This document shows, piece after piece, positions 8,105 to 16,646 of a stretch of DNA of 64,000 nucleotides. Below the pieces are notes generated by a model. The model was not told where the DNA came from. It saw only the letters and a list, made by a program, of their open reading frames with translations, and searched no databases. The stretch spans positions 42,827 to 106,826 of the forward strand of contig JAWLCE010000014.1 of assembly GCA_041687335.1 (NCBI GenBank). The letters are read 5' to 3'. The position numbers and the translations under genes are program-made. Within the stretch, counting starts at the first letter, position 1. Every line of letters begins with the position of its first letter. The DNA comes from JAJFUE01 sp041687335 (GTDB lineage Bacteria > Sumerlaeota > Sumerlaeia > MVZB01).

Positions 8105-9627
8105 TGGGATGCCGTCAGAACCTTAGCCACTCCCGTGGCTCCGTGCTGCTGCTCGTGCTCTGGATGCTCATCATCCTGGGGGTTCTTGGCTTGGCCTACA
8201 GCAGCTCGGTTCGCGGCCAGCTCAGCGCCATGATCATGACCCGTGGCCGCACCGAAGCCTACTGGGCCGCGCGCGCCGGCATCGAAAAAGCCGCCGTCCT
8301 GCTCGCCGAGGCCGACCTGACCCAGCTTGCCGGCGATGATCCGCTCTTTGACAGCGAGCCCTTGTTTCGCGATCAGCAGGTCGGCGGCGTCGCCTTTTTC
8401 TCGATCTCCGCTGATGCCCTCGAACCCGACGCCCCCCCGCGCTACGGCCTGACCGATGCCGCCTCACGCATCAACATCAACCTCATTGACGAACAGATGC
8501 TGCTGGCGATGCCCGGCATGACCTATCCCCTCGCCCACGCGCTGCTCGACTGGCGCGACAGCGACGACCTCCCCCGCGAGGCCGGCGCTGAATTCGACGA
8601 TTACATGACGCTCGACGACCCCTATCCGCCACGCAACGGCCCGCTGCGCAGCGTCTCCGAGCTGCTGCGCGTGCAGGGCTGGCCGGAACTCTTCCGCGCC
8701 GCCCGCCCCGACCCTTACGAGAGCTTCATGAGCGAGCCGCCGCCACCGTCCGACTTCGACCAGTTGGAGGCGCGCCTCATCCTCGCCTCGCTGACGGCCT
8801 GGTCCGCCGACGACGGCCTCGCCCCCGACGGCCGCCAGCGGCTCGACCTTGCTTCAGCCAGCGAATCCGACCTGCGACAGCAACTCGGCCTGAGCGAGGA
8901 TGAAGCCCGCGCCGTAACCGCCCATGCCCGCGACAAGGGCTTCAAGTCCCCCCTCGACCTGATCGATGTCACGGAACCTCCCCGCGAGGAGCAGCAGTCT
9001 CGCGGCAACCGCGGCAATCAGCGCGGTGACCGATCCAGAACCCAACAAAACGATTCCAGCAATCGTTCGAGCGATTCGAATCGCAAGATTTTCACACTCG
9101 CGCGTGTTGGCGAAATCATCGACAGTGTGCAGGTGGGCAACGGGAGCGCCCTTACACAAACGCAATCTCAGCCACAGGCAGGCGGGGCAGGCGATCAGAG
9201 TGGCCGGGATCGAAACGAATCGCCGCAACCCCAGCCGACCCCAACAGCGACCCCGGCAGGCGACGCCACGACCAGCACCCCTCCGATGGGCGGCTCAACC
9301 AGCGAAGTCAAACCCGGCCGCATCAACCTCAACACTGCCTCCTATGACGTGCTGATGCTGGTCCCGGGCATGACCGAGACCCTCGCGCTGGAGATCATCC
9401 GCCAGCGCACCGGCGGGCGCATCGAACGCGCCGGCGCACTGGCCTCGATGGGCGCTAGCGAGCAGGTATTCCGCTCCGCCTGGCCCTGGCTGACCGCCGC
9501 CAGCCGCCGCTTTGAGGTCACCGCCATCGGCTGGGAGCCCGCCAGCGGCGCCCGGGCGGTTATCGAAGCCGTGCTGGCTGTCGACGGCGCAGGCACTCCA
9601 CGCATCATCTATTGGAGTGAACACTGA
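8101..9627 (+). CDS. gspK: Minor pseudopilin GspK-like
   Basis: Large minor pseudopilin that caps the pseudopilus. It is 508 residues. As expected for GspK, the N-terminal helix (RGSVLLLVLWMLIILGVLGL) lacks the +5 Glu. Two helix-hairpin-helix-like regions follow (ININLIDEQMLLAMPGM near residues 122-138; INLNTASYDVLMLVPGM near 410-426). Between them is a Gln/Asn/Ser/Thr/Pro-rich linker of roughly 100 residues (about 300-405) absent from the usual family of about 320 residues; it explains the extra length. The ATG overlaps the gspJ stop (ATGA). Confidence 0.88.
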   Translation: MMGCRQNLSHSRGSVLLLVLWMLIILGVLGLAYSSSVRGQLSAMIMTRGRTEAYWAARAGIEKAAVLLAEADLTQLAGDDPLFDSEPLFRDQQVGGVAFFSISADALEPDAPPRYGLTDAASRININLIDEQMLLAMPGMTYPLAHALLDWRDSDDLPREAGAEFDDYMTLDDPYPPRNGPLRSVSELLRVQGWPELFRAARPDPYESFMSEPPPPSDFDQLEARLILASLTAWSADDGLAPDGRQRLDLASASESDLRQQLGLSEDEARAVTAHARDKGFKSPLDLIDVTEPPREEQQSRGNRGNQRGDRSRTQQNDSSNRSSDSNRKIFTLARVGEIIDSVQVGNGSALTQTQSQPQAGGAGDQSGRDRNESPQPQPTPTATPAGDATTSTPPMGGSTSEVKPGRINLNTASYDVLMLVPGMTETLALEIIRQRTGGRIERAGALASMGASEQVFRSAWPWLTAASRRFEVTAIGWEPASGARAVIEAVLAVDGAGTPRIIYWSEH

Positions 9628-9658
9628 TGTCATCCCCGCCGCAAGAGGTCGATTCCCC

Positions 9659-10993
9659 ATGAGCCAGTTCGATCTGCTGCACCTGACAAACCGCTCCCTC
9701 GGCTGGGCTCGTCTTGCCCGCGAACGGGGCCGGCTCAGGCTGCTCGCCCAAGGCTTCCTGCAAGGCCAACCCACCGAATGCCTCGACCTATGGCTGGCCG
9801 GACACGCCGCCGCCGAGGTGCCGATCTATCTCTACGACTCCCGCCCGCTGGTCTTTGGCTTCCGCATCGAGCTCCCGCGCCAGGTCCGTGGCCAGCTTGA
9901 TCAGATCATCCCGTTGCGCATCCGTCAGGAGCTCGGCCTGGACTCCACCGCCATTCACTGGTCGGCACGACTGGAATCCGGCGCCCCGCGTGACCGGCTG
10001 CGCGCGCGCGTCTTCGTCGTCCGCCGTGAGGCCCTGGCCGACATCGCCGCCTGGCAGTCCCGGCATGACTTGGATCGCCTCTGGGTCGGCTGCGACCTCT
10101 GCGCGATCAGCCAGCTCGAGGAGCGGCTCGCCGTTACCAGTCCACTGCTGGTCATCAACGCCGGCGATGGCGGGGCGACCTGCTACTATGCCGATGGCCA
10201 GGGCCGCGTCCTCAAGTCCCGTGGCGATGGCCCCGACCACCCGCTCCCGTCCCACCACCAGGGTTGGGACGTCGCCGCCAGCCGTGCCATCTTTGGCCCC
10301 GAGGCCCACCTGGCCGCGCTGCGGGCCCATCCGGCCTTGAAGAAGCTCGCCGGCGCCAGCCTCGAAAACTGGCTCGGGATCTTTGCCAACGGCTCGGTGC
10401 CGACCGCTTCCCCGTTCGATGATGGCGTGCTGCTGGGCGGGGCTCTCGGGCTGGCGCAGGGCCCACCGATGATCGAAAGCCTGCTCGCCGAGGCCGGTGC
10501 CCCTCCCAGTCGTCCAAACCCAATCGAGCAGCTCGTCGCGCGCATCAGCATTCGCCAATCGGCGGCGCTGGCGGCGGCTGCGATGCTCGCGCTGGCAGCC
10601 GGCCTCTGGTGGGCGGGCGCAACACGCGAGCAAGCCCGCGAGCTCCTCGCCGCACGCGCCCAGGAGCTCGCCCCCGCCGCCCAGATCCATCGCTCGCAGC
10701 TCGAAGCCCTCGACCGCATCCGCTCCGGCCGTGCCTCGATGCTGCCGCTTTTCGAGACCGTGCTCGAGGCCGCCCCCAGTGATGTGGCCTTCCAACGAAT
10801 CGCCATTGCCGAGAACGGCCAGCTCCAGATCGAGGCCACCGCCAAGGACCCCGCCGCGGCCGTCGGCTTCATGCAGAAGCTCGCCGCTTCCCCGCTCCTG
10901 CAGGACGTCCGCCTGCCCGAGCAATCGGCCCAGCGCCCCGGCCAGCAGGGTGCCGGATTCAAGTTGGCTGCCCAGCTCAGGAGGCGCCGATGA
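9659..10993 (+). CDS. gspL: T2SS assembly platform protein GspL-like
   Basis: Inner-membrane bitopic protein linking GspE to the platform. The 444 residues divide into an actin-like PilM/GspL cytoplasmic domain (about 1-285), one transmembrane helix (SAALAAAAMLALAAGLWWAG, about 301-320) and a periplasmic PilN-like ferredoxin-fold domain with a coiled-coil lead-in (about 321-444). The start ATG at 9659 begins MSQFDLLHLTNRSLGWARL; upstream in-frame codons would run into gspK. Sequence similarity to classical GspL is low; the call rests on architecture and position between K and M. Confidence 0.82.
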   Translation: MSQFDLLHLTNRSLGWARLARERGRLRLLAQGFLQGQPTECLDLWLAGHAAAEVPIYLYDSRPLVFGFRIELPRQVRGQLDQIIPLRIRQELGLDSTAIHWSARLESGAPRDRLRARVFVVRREALADIAAWQSRHDLDRLWVGCDLCAISQLEERLAVTSPLLVINAGDGGATCYYADGQGRVLKSRGDGPDHPLPSHHQGWDVAASRAIFGPEAHLAALRAHPALKKLAGASLENWLGIFANGSVPTASPFDDGVLLGGALGLAQGPPMIESLLAEAGAPPSRPNPIEQLVARISIRQSAALAAAAMLALAAGLWWAGATREQARELLAARAQELAPAAQIHRSQLEALDRIRSGRASMLPLFETVLEAAPSDVAFQRIAIAENGQLQIEATAKDPAAAVGFMQKLAASPLLQDVRLPEQSAQRPGQQGAGFKLAAQLRRRR

Positions 10994-11919
10994 AACTTCA
11001 ACGTCGTGAGTGGATCACCATTGCCGCCGGCGCGGCGATCGCCCTGTCGGCGATCCTCTGGCGCGCGGCCGGCTCCGATTCCGGCGAGACCGGTTCACTC
11101 GCCGAGGCCTTCGATCGGCTCAACGAATATCGCCGCCTCGAGCTCTCGGTGGAGCAAATGAGCGCGCAGCTCAAGGTGGATATCCCGCGCGTGACCACCC
11201 CCGACCAGGAAGTGCTCATCCGGCGCGAACTGGCGCAACTGGCCGGCCGGCACCAGCTCCAGATCTCAAGCACCCGACTGGGAGCGGTGCGCGGCCAGCG
11301 CCCCGGCGACCCGATCCGCGCGCTGCGCTTCCGTCTCGAAGGCACCGGCCCCTTTCCGTCGCTGGTCAACTTCATCCATGCCCTCGAACAATCCAAAATC
11401 CCCTTCGCCGTCCGCGACCTCGAGATCAAGCCCCCCGGCGCCGCGGCCCAGGAAGGCGCGCAGCCCGGTCGGCCAGCGCCCGGCGGGCGTGGCGGTCGCG
11501 GCGGCCAGGGCGATGGAACCGTCAGCGTCTCGATGCAGGTCGAGGCCTGGGTTTTCCCGCAGGTCTTCGTCTCCGCCGACGCGGTCGCGGCGCTTGGCGA
11601 CGGCGGCGGCCGGGGAGGCGCCCCCGGAAGACCCTCCCGCCCCGGCGCGCCGCCGCCCGAGGCACCGCCCGCTGCGGCGCCCGCCCCTGCCGCCGGCGCC
11701 ACGCCAGCCTCCTCCAAGGCCCCCGCGGCCGCCGAGGAGCCGCTCAGCCGACTCGAAAGGCTGCGCCGCATGCTTCCCGAGACGCGCCCCTCGCCCGAGG
11801 AGATGATGCGGATCGGCCAGGAACTGCAGGCCGAATTCGAGGCGCTCGAGAAAGAGGATCCCGAGGGGGCAAAGCAGCTTCAGCAGGAAATGATGACCAA
11901 ATGGGGGGTGGAGCATTGA
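10990..11919 (+). CDS. gspM: T2SS assembly platform protein GspM/PilO-like
   Basis: Bitopic inner-membrane partner of GspL. It has one N-terminal transmembrane helix (ITIAAGAAIALSAILW, about 9-24), a coiled coil and a PilO/GspM-like domain (LEGTGPFPSLVNFIHALEQ is a typical PilO motif, about 117-135). A long Gly/Pro/Ala-rich segment follows (about 150-250), then a charged helical tail (about 250-309). The tail is not part of classical GspM. The start overlaps the gspL stop (ATGA). Confidence 0.8.
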   Translation: MKLQRREWITIAAGAAIALSAILWRAAGSDSGETGSLAEAFDRLNEYRRLELSVEQMSAQLKVDIPRVTTPDQEVLIRRELAQLAGRHQLQISSTRLGAVRGQRPGDPIRALRFRLEGTGPFPSLVNFIHALEQSKIPFAVRDLEIKPPGAAAQEGAQPGRPAPGGRGGRGGQGDGTVSVSMQVEAWVFPQVFVSADAVAALGDGGGRGGAPGRPSRPGAPPPEAPPAAAPAPAAGATPASSKAPAAAEEPLSRLERLRRMLPETRPSPEEMMRIGQELQAEFEALEKEDPEGAKQLQQEMMTKWGVEH

Positions 11920-12518
11920 GTAAACGGAGCCGCCAAATAGCTGAATTCATTTTTTTCTCGTTGATGCTGCCAGGCGCCAAGGCCACTGACTACTACGCGA
12001 CCTATGCCCATAACCCCGACCTCAGCAATGAGTGGAACGTGCTGGTTCGCCATGGCGGCATGGGCTGGGGCGGTATGATCACCCTGCAAGCCATACTCAT
12101 GCTGATCATGATTCTGCTGTTCGCCTGCTGCGTGTTCGGCAGGCGGTACTATCCCCCTGAGCCAGGTCTCTCCTTTTACGATTTTTGCAGCCTGCATCTG
12201 TATCGCCAGCGCGTGCCGATCTGGTATATCGCTTGGAAAATGCCCAAGGGTATCCGCATCAATGTTCAAATTGTCGGCTATATTTTCATCAGGATCGGGA
12301 TTCTTATCGCTCTGTTCGGCGCCGGTTCGTGGTATTGGAATAACCTCGGGTATGAGCCTTATGGCCGCATCTATAATCTCCTTCATCCATACGGTTCAAT
12401 ACTGTTCCTGATCGGACTGGGCTACGGGTTCTTCTTCCGCTTTCTCCACCAGGAGTATCGCGCCTATCGCGAGCGGAACTGCACAACCGCATCTCGAGAA
12501 GGCCAACTGACGCCATGA
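11916..12518 (+). CDS. Unrecognised membrane protein inside the T2SS operon
   Basis: I do not recognise a named family. The 200-residue protein has about four hydrophobic segments (roughly residues 8-22, 53-75, 107-130 and 150-170). Between the first two is a polar loop containing TDYYATYAHNPDLSNEWN, which resembles the D-x-x-(S/T)T...E-x-N-P loop of small DUF5658-like membrane proteins. It starts at a TTG overlapping the gspM stop (TTGA) and its own stop overlaps the ATG of the GspC-like gene, so it is translationally coupled on both sides. Its codons are visibly less GC-rich than those of the neighbours, which may indicate later acquisition. It is not a standard T2SS subunit (it is not GspN, which is bitopic and exported). 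Confidence 0.75.
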   Translation: MSKRSRQIAEFIFFSLMLPGAKATDYYATYAHNPDLSNEWNVLVRHGGMGWGGMITLQAILMLIMILLFACCVFGRRYYPPEPGLSFYDFCSLHLYRQRVPIWYIAWKMPKGIRINVQIVGYIFIRIGILIALFGAGSWYWNNLGYEPYGRIYNLLHPYGSILFLIGLGYGFFFRFLHQEYRAYRERNCTTASREGQLTP

Positions 12519-13318
12519 TGAACCGACTCAAAATCAACTTCGACCTTCGCCTGCCGCTGCTGGCGCTCGCGGCGCTGATGGCGCTGGCGACGGCGGCGAC
12601 GGTGGTCTATGCCGTTATGCTCGATCGCCGCGTCGACCGTGCGCTGGCCGAAACACGTCCCCCCAGCGCCGATGACGCCGTGACGACGGCGACCACGACG
12701 ACCGTCGCGCCAGACCGTGCCGGCATGGTCGCGCGTACCGATCGCGCTACCGCCGCCACCCGCCCCGCCGATGGCGCGACCACTGCAACCCAGCTGGCGG
12801 ACGGGGCGACCTCCAAGACCGCGACGGCCAACGCGCCGACCACCGCGACCAGGGTGGCCGATCGCCCCTCAACGGCGCCGCTGATGGCGGATCGCCCCGC
12901 AACGGCCACCCTCGCGGAAGACAGGGCCTCGACCGCTCCCCTCGCCCGCGACGGGGCCACCACCGCCCCGCGCGCCACCGAGGCCCTCACCACGCCCAGC
13001 GCCGGCGCGCGCCCGCCGCGGCCGGCGCGCCCGGACGGGCCGGGCGGCGGGCCGGAAGGCGAAGCCAGGGGCATCAACGAAAAGCTGACCCAGTTGCTCG
13101 AGCAGAAGCCGGTCTTCGGCCAGAAACCCAAGCAGCAGCCCGCGCTGCAGGGGATCCTGGGCACCCAAGCGATGATCAGCGGAAGCTGGGTCGAGCTGGG
13201 CAAGGAACAAAACGGCGTCAAGCTGCTCGAGATCCACGCCAACAAGGTCGTGATCGAATTCGAGGGCCAGAAGCGGGACCTGACGCTCTGGCAGGACTTG
13301 CCGGGCTTATCTCAATAG
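12515..13318 (+). CDS. GspC/GspB-like inner-membrane connector with repeat linker
   Basis: Probable bitopic connector between the platform and the secretin. The 267-residue protein has an N-terminal transmembrane helix (LPLLALAALMALATAATVVYAV, about 13-34), a Thr/Ala-rich linker (about 35-180) and a C-terminal domain. In the C-terminal domain LQGILGTQAMISGSWVELG followed by VKLLEIHANKVVIEFEGQ matches the homology-region pattern of GspC/GspB/PilP proteins. The linker contains about eight decapeptide units (see repeat). Position directly before the secretin supports the call. It could equally be called GspB-like; no PDZ domain is visible. The start ATG overlaps the preceding stop (ATGA). Confidence 0.72.
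   Translation: MMNRLKINFDLRLPLLALAALMALATAATVVYAVMLDRRVDRALAETRPPSADDAVTTATTTTVAPDRAGMVARTDRATAATRPADGATTATQLADGATSKTATANAPTTATRVADRPSTAPLMADRPATATLAEDRASTAPLARDGATTAPRATEALTTPSAGARPPRPARPDGPGGGPEGEARGINEKLTQLLEQKPVFGQKPKQQPALQGILGTQAMISGSWVELGKEQNGVKLLEIHANKVVIEFEGQKRDLTLWQDLPGLSQ
12758..12997 (+). repeat. Decapeptide-coding repeat in GspC-like linker
   Basis: About eight imperfect units of roughly 30 bases encode decapeptides of the form x-x-x-A-D-(R/G)-(P/A)-(S/A/T)-T-A, for example TRVADRPSTA, PLMADRPATA, TLAEDRASTA and PLARDGATTA. They form a low-complexity Thr/Ala/Asp linker that would cross the periplasm. Confidence 0.75.
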
Positions 13319-13381
13319 ATGTTCAGCTGAACCCGATTGAGCGGATGACCATTTGACCACCATGCGAAAGGACCGTCGGCC

Positions 13382-16300
13382 GTGAAAAGAATGTTGCTGT
13401 CGCTGATGCTTGTGCTGGGCGCGCTTCCGGTGCGCGCCGAGACAATCCGTGGCCAGGCCGGAACACTCAGTCCCGGCACCCCGCCCCCCGCCGGCGGGGT
13501 CAAGGCCAATGACCTCGATACGACGATCCCGCTCAATCTCAACAACATGCAGATCGACCAGCTCGTCAAATTTCTCATGGACACCACAGGCAAGCCGATC
13601 ATCAAGCAAAAGGATGTCCAGGCTCAGATCACTGTCATGAGCCCCACCCCCGTCACCAAAGGGCAGGCGCTCGAGCTGATCTATCGCGCGCTCCAGATGC
13701 AAGGCATTTTCGTCATCGATACGGGCCCCAACCTGCAGATTGTCACCGCCGAACAGGTCAAGAACATGCCGCTACTGTCGATCCCCGCCGATCAGGATAT
13801 CCAGTCGCTGCCCGACTCCCCCCAGCTGGCCCAGCGCATCTATCGCCTGCGCAACATCAGCGCTGAGAACCTCCAGAAGCACCTCGAAAAACTGGTCAGC
13901 AAGGAGGCCATGACCGTCGACAACGCCTCCAACACCCTGATCCTGACCGACCAGATCGAGCGCCTCAAGCGCTACGACCAGGTTGTCCGCAGCCTCGATA
14001 TGGTCAATCAGGCCGATCGCGTCACCGAGATCATCCAGCTCGTCCATGCCGATGCGATGGAGCTGGCCGAGCTGATCGGCCAGGTGCTGATCGAAGGCTC
14101 CTCCCCCGGCGGTCGCGGCGGCCAGGGCAGTCATCAGGGCGGCATGCCCCCCCACATGCAGCAGGGCGGCGGCGGCCGATCCCCCTCCGCGCGGCCGGTC
14201 GCCGTCACCGCCGGCGAGGTCACGATCGTCCCCGACCCGCGCATGAACTGGCTGATCATCTCCGCCCCCAGCTGGCGTCAGGAAGAAATCCGCGCGCTCG
14301 TCACCCGATTCGATATCCTCCGCGAGGTCGATGTCCAGTCGCGCATGCTGCCGGTCCAGTTCATGGAGGTCAATTCGCTGGCGCAGGTCGTCCAGCAGTT
14401 GTTCGTCGACCAGAGCCGCAACCGCGCCGAGCGCGACCAGGTCCGAGTCGTGCCCTCTGATGACGGTGCCAGCCTGGTCGTCATGTCCTCCTCGGCCAAC
14501 TTCCGCCTGATTCAGGACCTCGCCCGCCAACTCGACATCGAGGACGCCAGCAAACGCGAGACGCGCACCTATGCCATCAACAACCTTGAGGCCAAGGACC
14601 TTGCCGAACAACTGGTCAGCCTCTACGACTCCGAAAGCAATTCCCGCAACCGCAATCCCTTCTACGGCGGCTGGGGCTACGGACAGAACTCGCGCGAGGT
14701 CAAGCCCAGCTTTGTCTCCTCGCCGCGCAACAACTCGTTGATGGTGATGGCCCGCCCGCGCGACTTCGAGTTCATCGAGAAGATGATCAAGGAGCTTGAC
14801 GTCCCGATCGATCCCACCCAATACGAGCCGCGCATCTACCAGATCAAGAACACCGACGCCAATGAGGTCCTCAAGGTGCTCAAGGCGATCTTCGATCAGG
14901 AGGGCGGCCGCCGCTCTCAAAGCTTCTGGGAAATGATCTACGGCTCCTCCTCCCGCAATGACGTGGATTCGCTGCAGGCGCAGTTCGGCAAGATTCGTTT
15001 CGTCGTCGACAATGTCACCAATACCATCGTGGCCCTCTGTTCCAACAAGGCCAACTACGACATCATCGACAGCGTCATCGCCCGGCTGGACCGCCTCGAC
15101 GAGGAATCCACTCAACTGATGATCTATGACCTCAAATACGCCGACGCCCTCGAGATCGCCAACCATCTCAACAACCTCTTCAGCGATGGCCCCGTTGGGC
15201 GCCAGGGCGAGGGCGGCGGCTCCGGCGGCGGCGGTTCCCAAAACCAGCCGCGCGAGGGTAGCAACACCAGCGCCAGCGAAATGAAGGAATACTTTGCCGA
15301 TTCCCGCCGCGAGGTGGTCTATCCCTGGCAATCCGCCGGGCGTGAGCGCCAACGCCAACAGGAGACCGAGCGCCCCATCAACACCATGATCGGCAGCGTC
15401 CGGGTCGTGCCCGATATCGCCACCAACAAGATCATGATCGCGGCCCCACCGATCTACTTTGGCTCCATCAAAATGGTGCTCGAGCAAATGGACCGCCCCC
15501 AACCGCAGGTCCACATCTCCACCCGCATCATCGAGATCGTCCGCACCCGCGACGAACGCCGCGGCATCCGCTGGACCCCCGACCGCACGCTTATCGATCA
15601 GGCCGAGCTTGATGGCGCCATACTGGCCCTCGGCCAACTCGGTTACGTGGATGCCTATGGCTCGGGCAATCCTTTTGATGTTGAAAATCCTACAGCCGGC
15701 TGGTCTACCACCACTCGCAGCGGCAACACGATCTTGGGTGGCAGCATCAACATGAACCTGCTAATCCAGCTGCTGGTCAAAAACACCCAGTCGCGCGTCA
15801 TCTTTGAGCCCAAGCTGACCGTCAACAACAATCAAATCGGCCACTTCCGCGTCGTCTCGGCCTTCCCCTTCATCCAGGATTCCCAGACCACCGACCGCGG
15901 CGGCATCACCATCGGCTATGACTATCGAGAGGTCGGCATCATCGTCTACCTGCGCCCCCACATCAATCCCGATGGCCATATCGTGCTGAAGGCCGCCGTC
16001 GAGAACTCAAAAGTCCGCGAGGGCGAAGTCTTCAACGGCCAGTTGATCCGCGACATCCAGCGGCTCGAGACCGAGGCCGCCGTCCGCTCCGGCGAAACCA
16101 TCGTCGTCGGCGGCATCATCGTGGAGGACCAGTCCCTCATCCGCCGCGGCATCCCTGTCCTGCACCGTATCCCCGTGGTCAACTGGCTGCTGGGCAAGAA
16201 GGATGACTCAAATTTCCAGCGCGAGCTGGTTTTCTTCCTGACCCCGGAAGTGGTCAACCCCGAGGATGGCCAGCGGCTCCTGCTTGAGCGTCAGCGCGAC

Positions 16301-16420
16301 CGGCTCGAGCAAATGGATCCTTTCACGCCCAGTGAAATCTTCGGTCCGCACGACGACCAGGCCAAAGGAGTCGGACTCATGCCCGATTCCACCACCTCCC
16401 CCGCCGGAGTCATCGACTGA
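13382..16420 (+). CDS. gspD: Type II secretin GspD, extra-long periplasmic part
   Basis: Outer-membrane channel of the T2SS. After a signal peptide (MKRMLLSLMLVLGALPVRA) come an N0 domain (about residues 38-118) and six segments that look like N1-type KH-fold repeats, starting near residues 151, 213, 319, 393, 482 and 577. The secretin barrel domain spans about 707-960, with VHISTRIIEIVRTRDERRG, VIFEPKLTVNNN and VRSGETIVVGGIIVED. Gly- or Ser-rich inserts interrupt repeats 2, 4 and 6. At 1012 residues it is far longer than the usual 650-750. The start is GTG at 13382 (ATG at 13391 is possible); only AAAGGA lies upstream. No lipobox is seen. A strong terminator follows at 16576. Confidence 0.95.
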   Translation: MKRMLLSLMLVLGALPVRAETIRGQAGTLSPGTPPPAGGVKANDLDTTIPLNLNNMQIDQLVKFLMDTTGKPIIKQKDVQAQITVMSPTPVTKGQALELIYRALQMQGIFVIDTGPNLQIVTAEQVKNMPLLSIPADQDIQSLPDSPQLAQRIYRLRNISAENLQKHLEKLVSKEAMTVDNASNTLILTDQIERLKRYDQVVRSLDMVNQADRVTEIIQLVHADAMELAELIGQVLIEGSSPGGRGGQGSHQGGMPPHMQQGGGGRSPSARPVAVTAGEVTIVPDPRMNWLIISAPSWRQEEIRALVTRFDILREVDVQSRMLPVQFMEVNSLAQVVQQLFVDQSRNRAERDQVRVVPSDDGASLVVMSSSANFRLIQDLARQLDIEDASKRETRTYAINNLEAKDLAEQLVSLYDSESNSRNRNPFYGGWGYGQNSREVKPSFVSSPRNNSLMVMARPRDFEFIEKMIKELDVPIDPTQYEPRIYQIKNTDANEVLKVLKAIFDQEGGRRSQSFWEMIYGSSSRNDVDSLQAQFGKIRFVVDNVTNTIVALCSNKANYDIIDSVIARLDRLDEESTQLMIYDLKYADALEIANHLNNLFSDGPVGRQGEGGGSGGGGSQNQPREGSNTSASEMKEYFADSRREVVYPWQSAGRERQRQQETERPINTMIGSVRVVPDIATNKIMIAAPPIYFGSIKMVLEQMDRPQPQVHISTRIIEIVRTRDERRGIRWTPDRTLIDQAELDGAILALGQLGYVDAYGSGNPFDVENPTAGWSTTTRSGNTILGGSINMNLLIQLLVKNTQSRVIFEPKLTVNNNQIGHFRVVSAFPFIQDSQTTDRGGITIGYDYREVGIIVYLRPHINPDGHIVLKAAVENSKVREGEVFNGQLIRDIQRLETEAAVRSGETIVVGGIIVEDQSLIRRGIPVLHRIPVVNWLLGKKDDSNFQRELVFFLTPEVVNPEDGQRLLLERQRDRLEQMDPFTPSEIFGPHDDQAKGVGLMPDSTTSPAGVID

Positions 16421-16437
16421 TCGTTTCGCCAATTACC

Positions 16438-16530
16438 CAGCCCCGAAGGGGCGACAGCGAGTAGCCGGGGGTGACCGCAGGGAACCCCCCTTCCAATGCC
16501 CAGACACCCAAGCCCCGAAGGGGTGGCAGA
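16438..16530. repeat. Composite palindromic repeat, copy A
   Basis: A block with the order AGCCCCGAAGGGGCGACAG, then TAGCCGGGGGTGACCGCAGG and GAACCCCC, then about 25 bases, then AGCCCCGAAGGGGTGGCAGA. Each part is palindromic. The same order recurs at 32210-32304. The block occupies most of the 226-base gap between gspD and purA. Confidence 0.85.
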
Positions 16531-16575
16531 ATATTCGCAAGATAACAAAAAATCAACGTAGATGCGTCACGTCAT

Positions 16576-16617
16576 AACACAAAGCCTGGGGCGCTACGCC
16601 CCAGGCTTTGTGTTTTA
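16576..16617 (+). terminator. Strong terminator between gspD and purA
   Basis: A perfect 18-bp stem (16576-16593 with 16597-16614) closes on a three-base loop and runs into TTTTATT. It ends the T2SS operon and may also act weakly on the convergent purA transcript. Confidence 0.88.
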
Positions 16618-16646
16618 TTCAAACCGATTCGCCGAACTACACCGAG

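Noticed and set aside
13772..15637. 621-residue open frame antisense to gspD
   Set aside because: Same reason: mirror of a conserved coding sequence with repetitive Asp/Gly/Leu composition.
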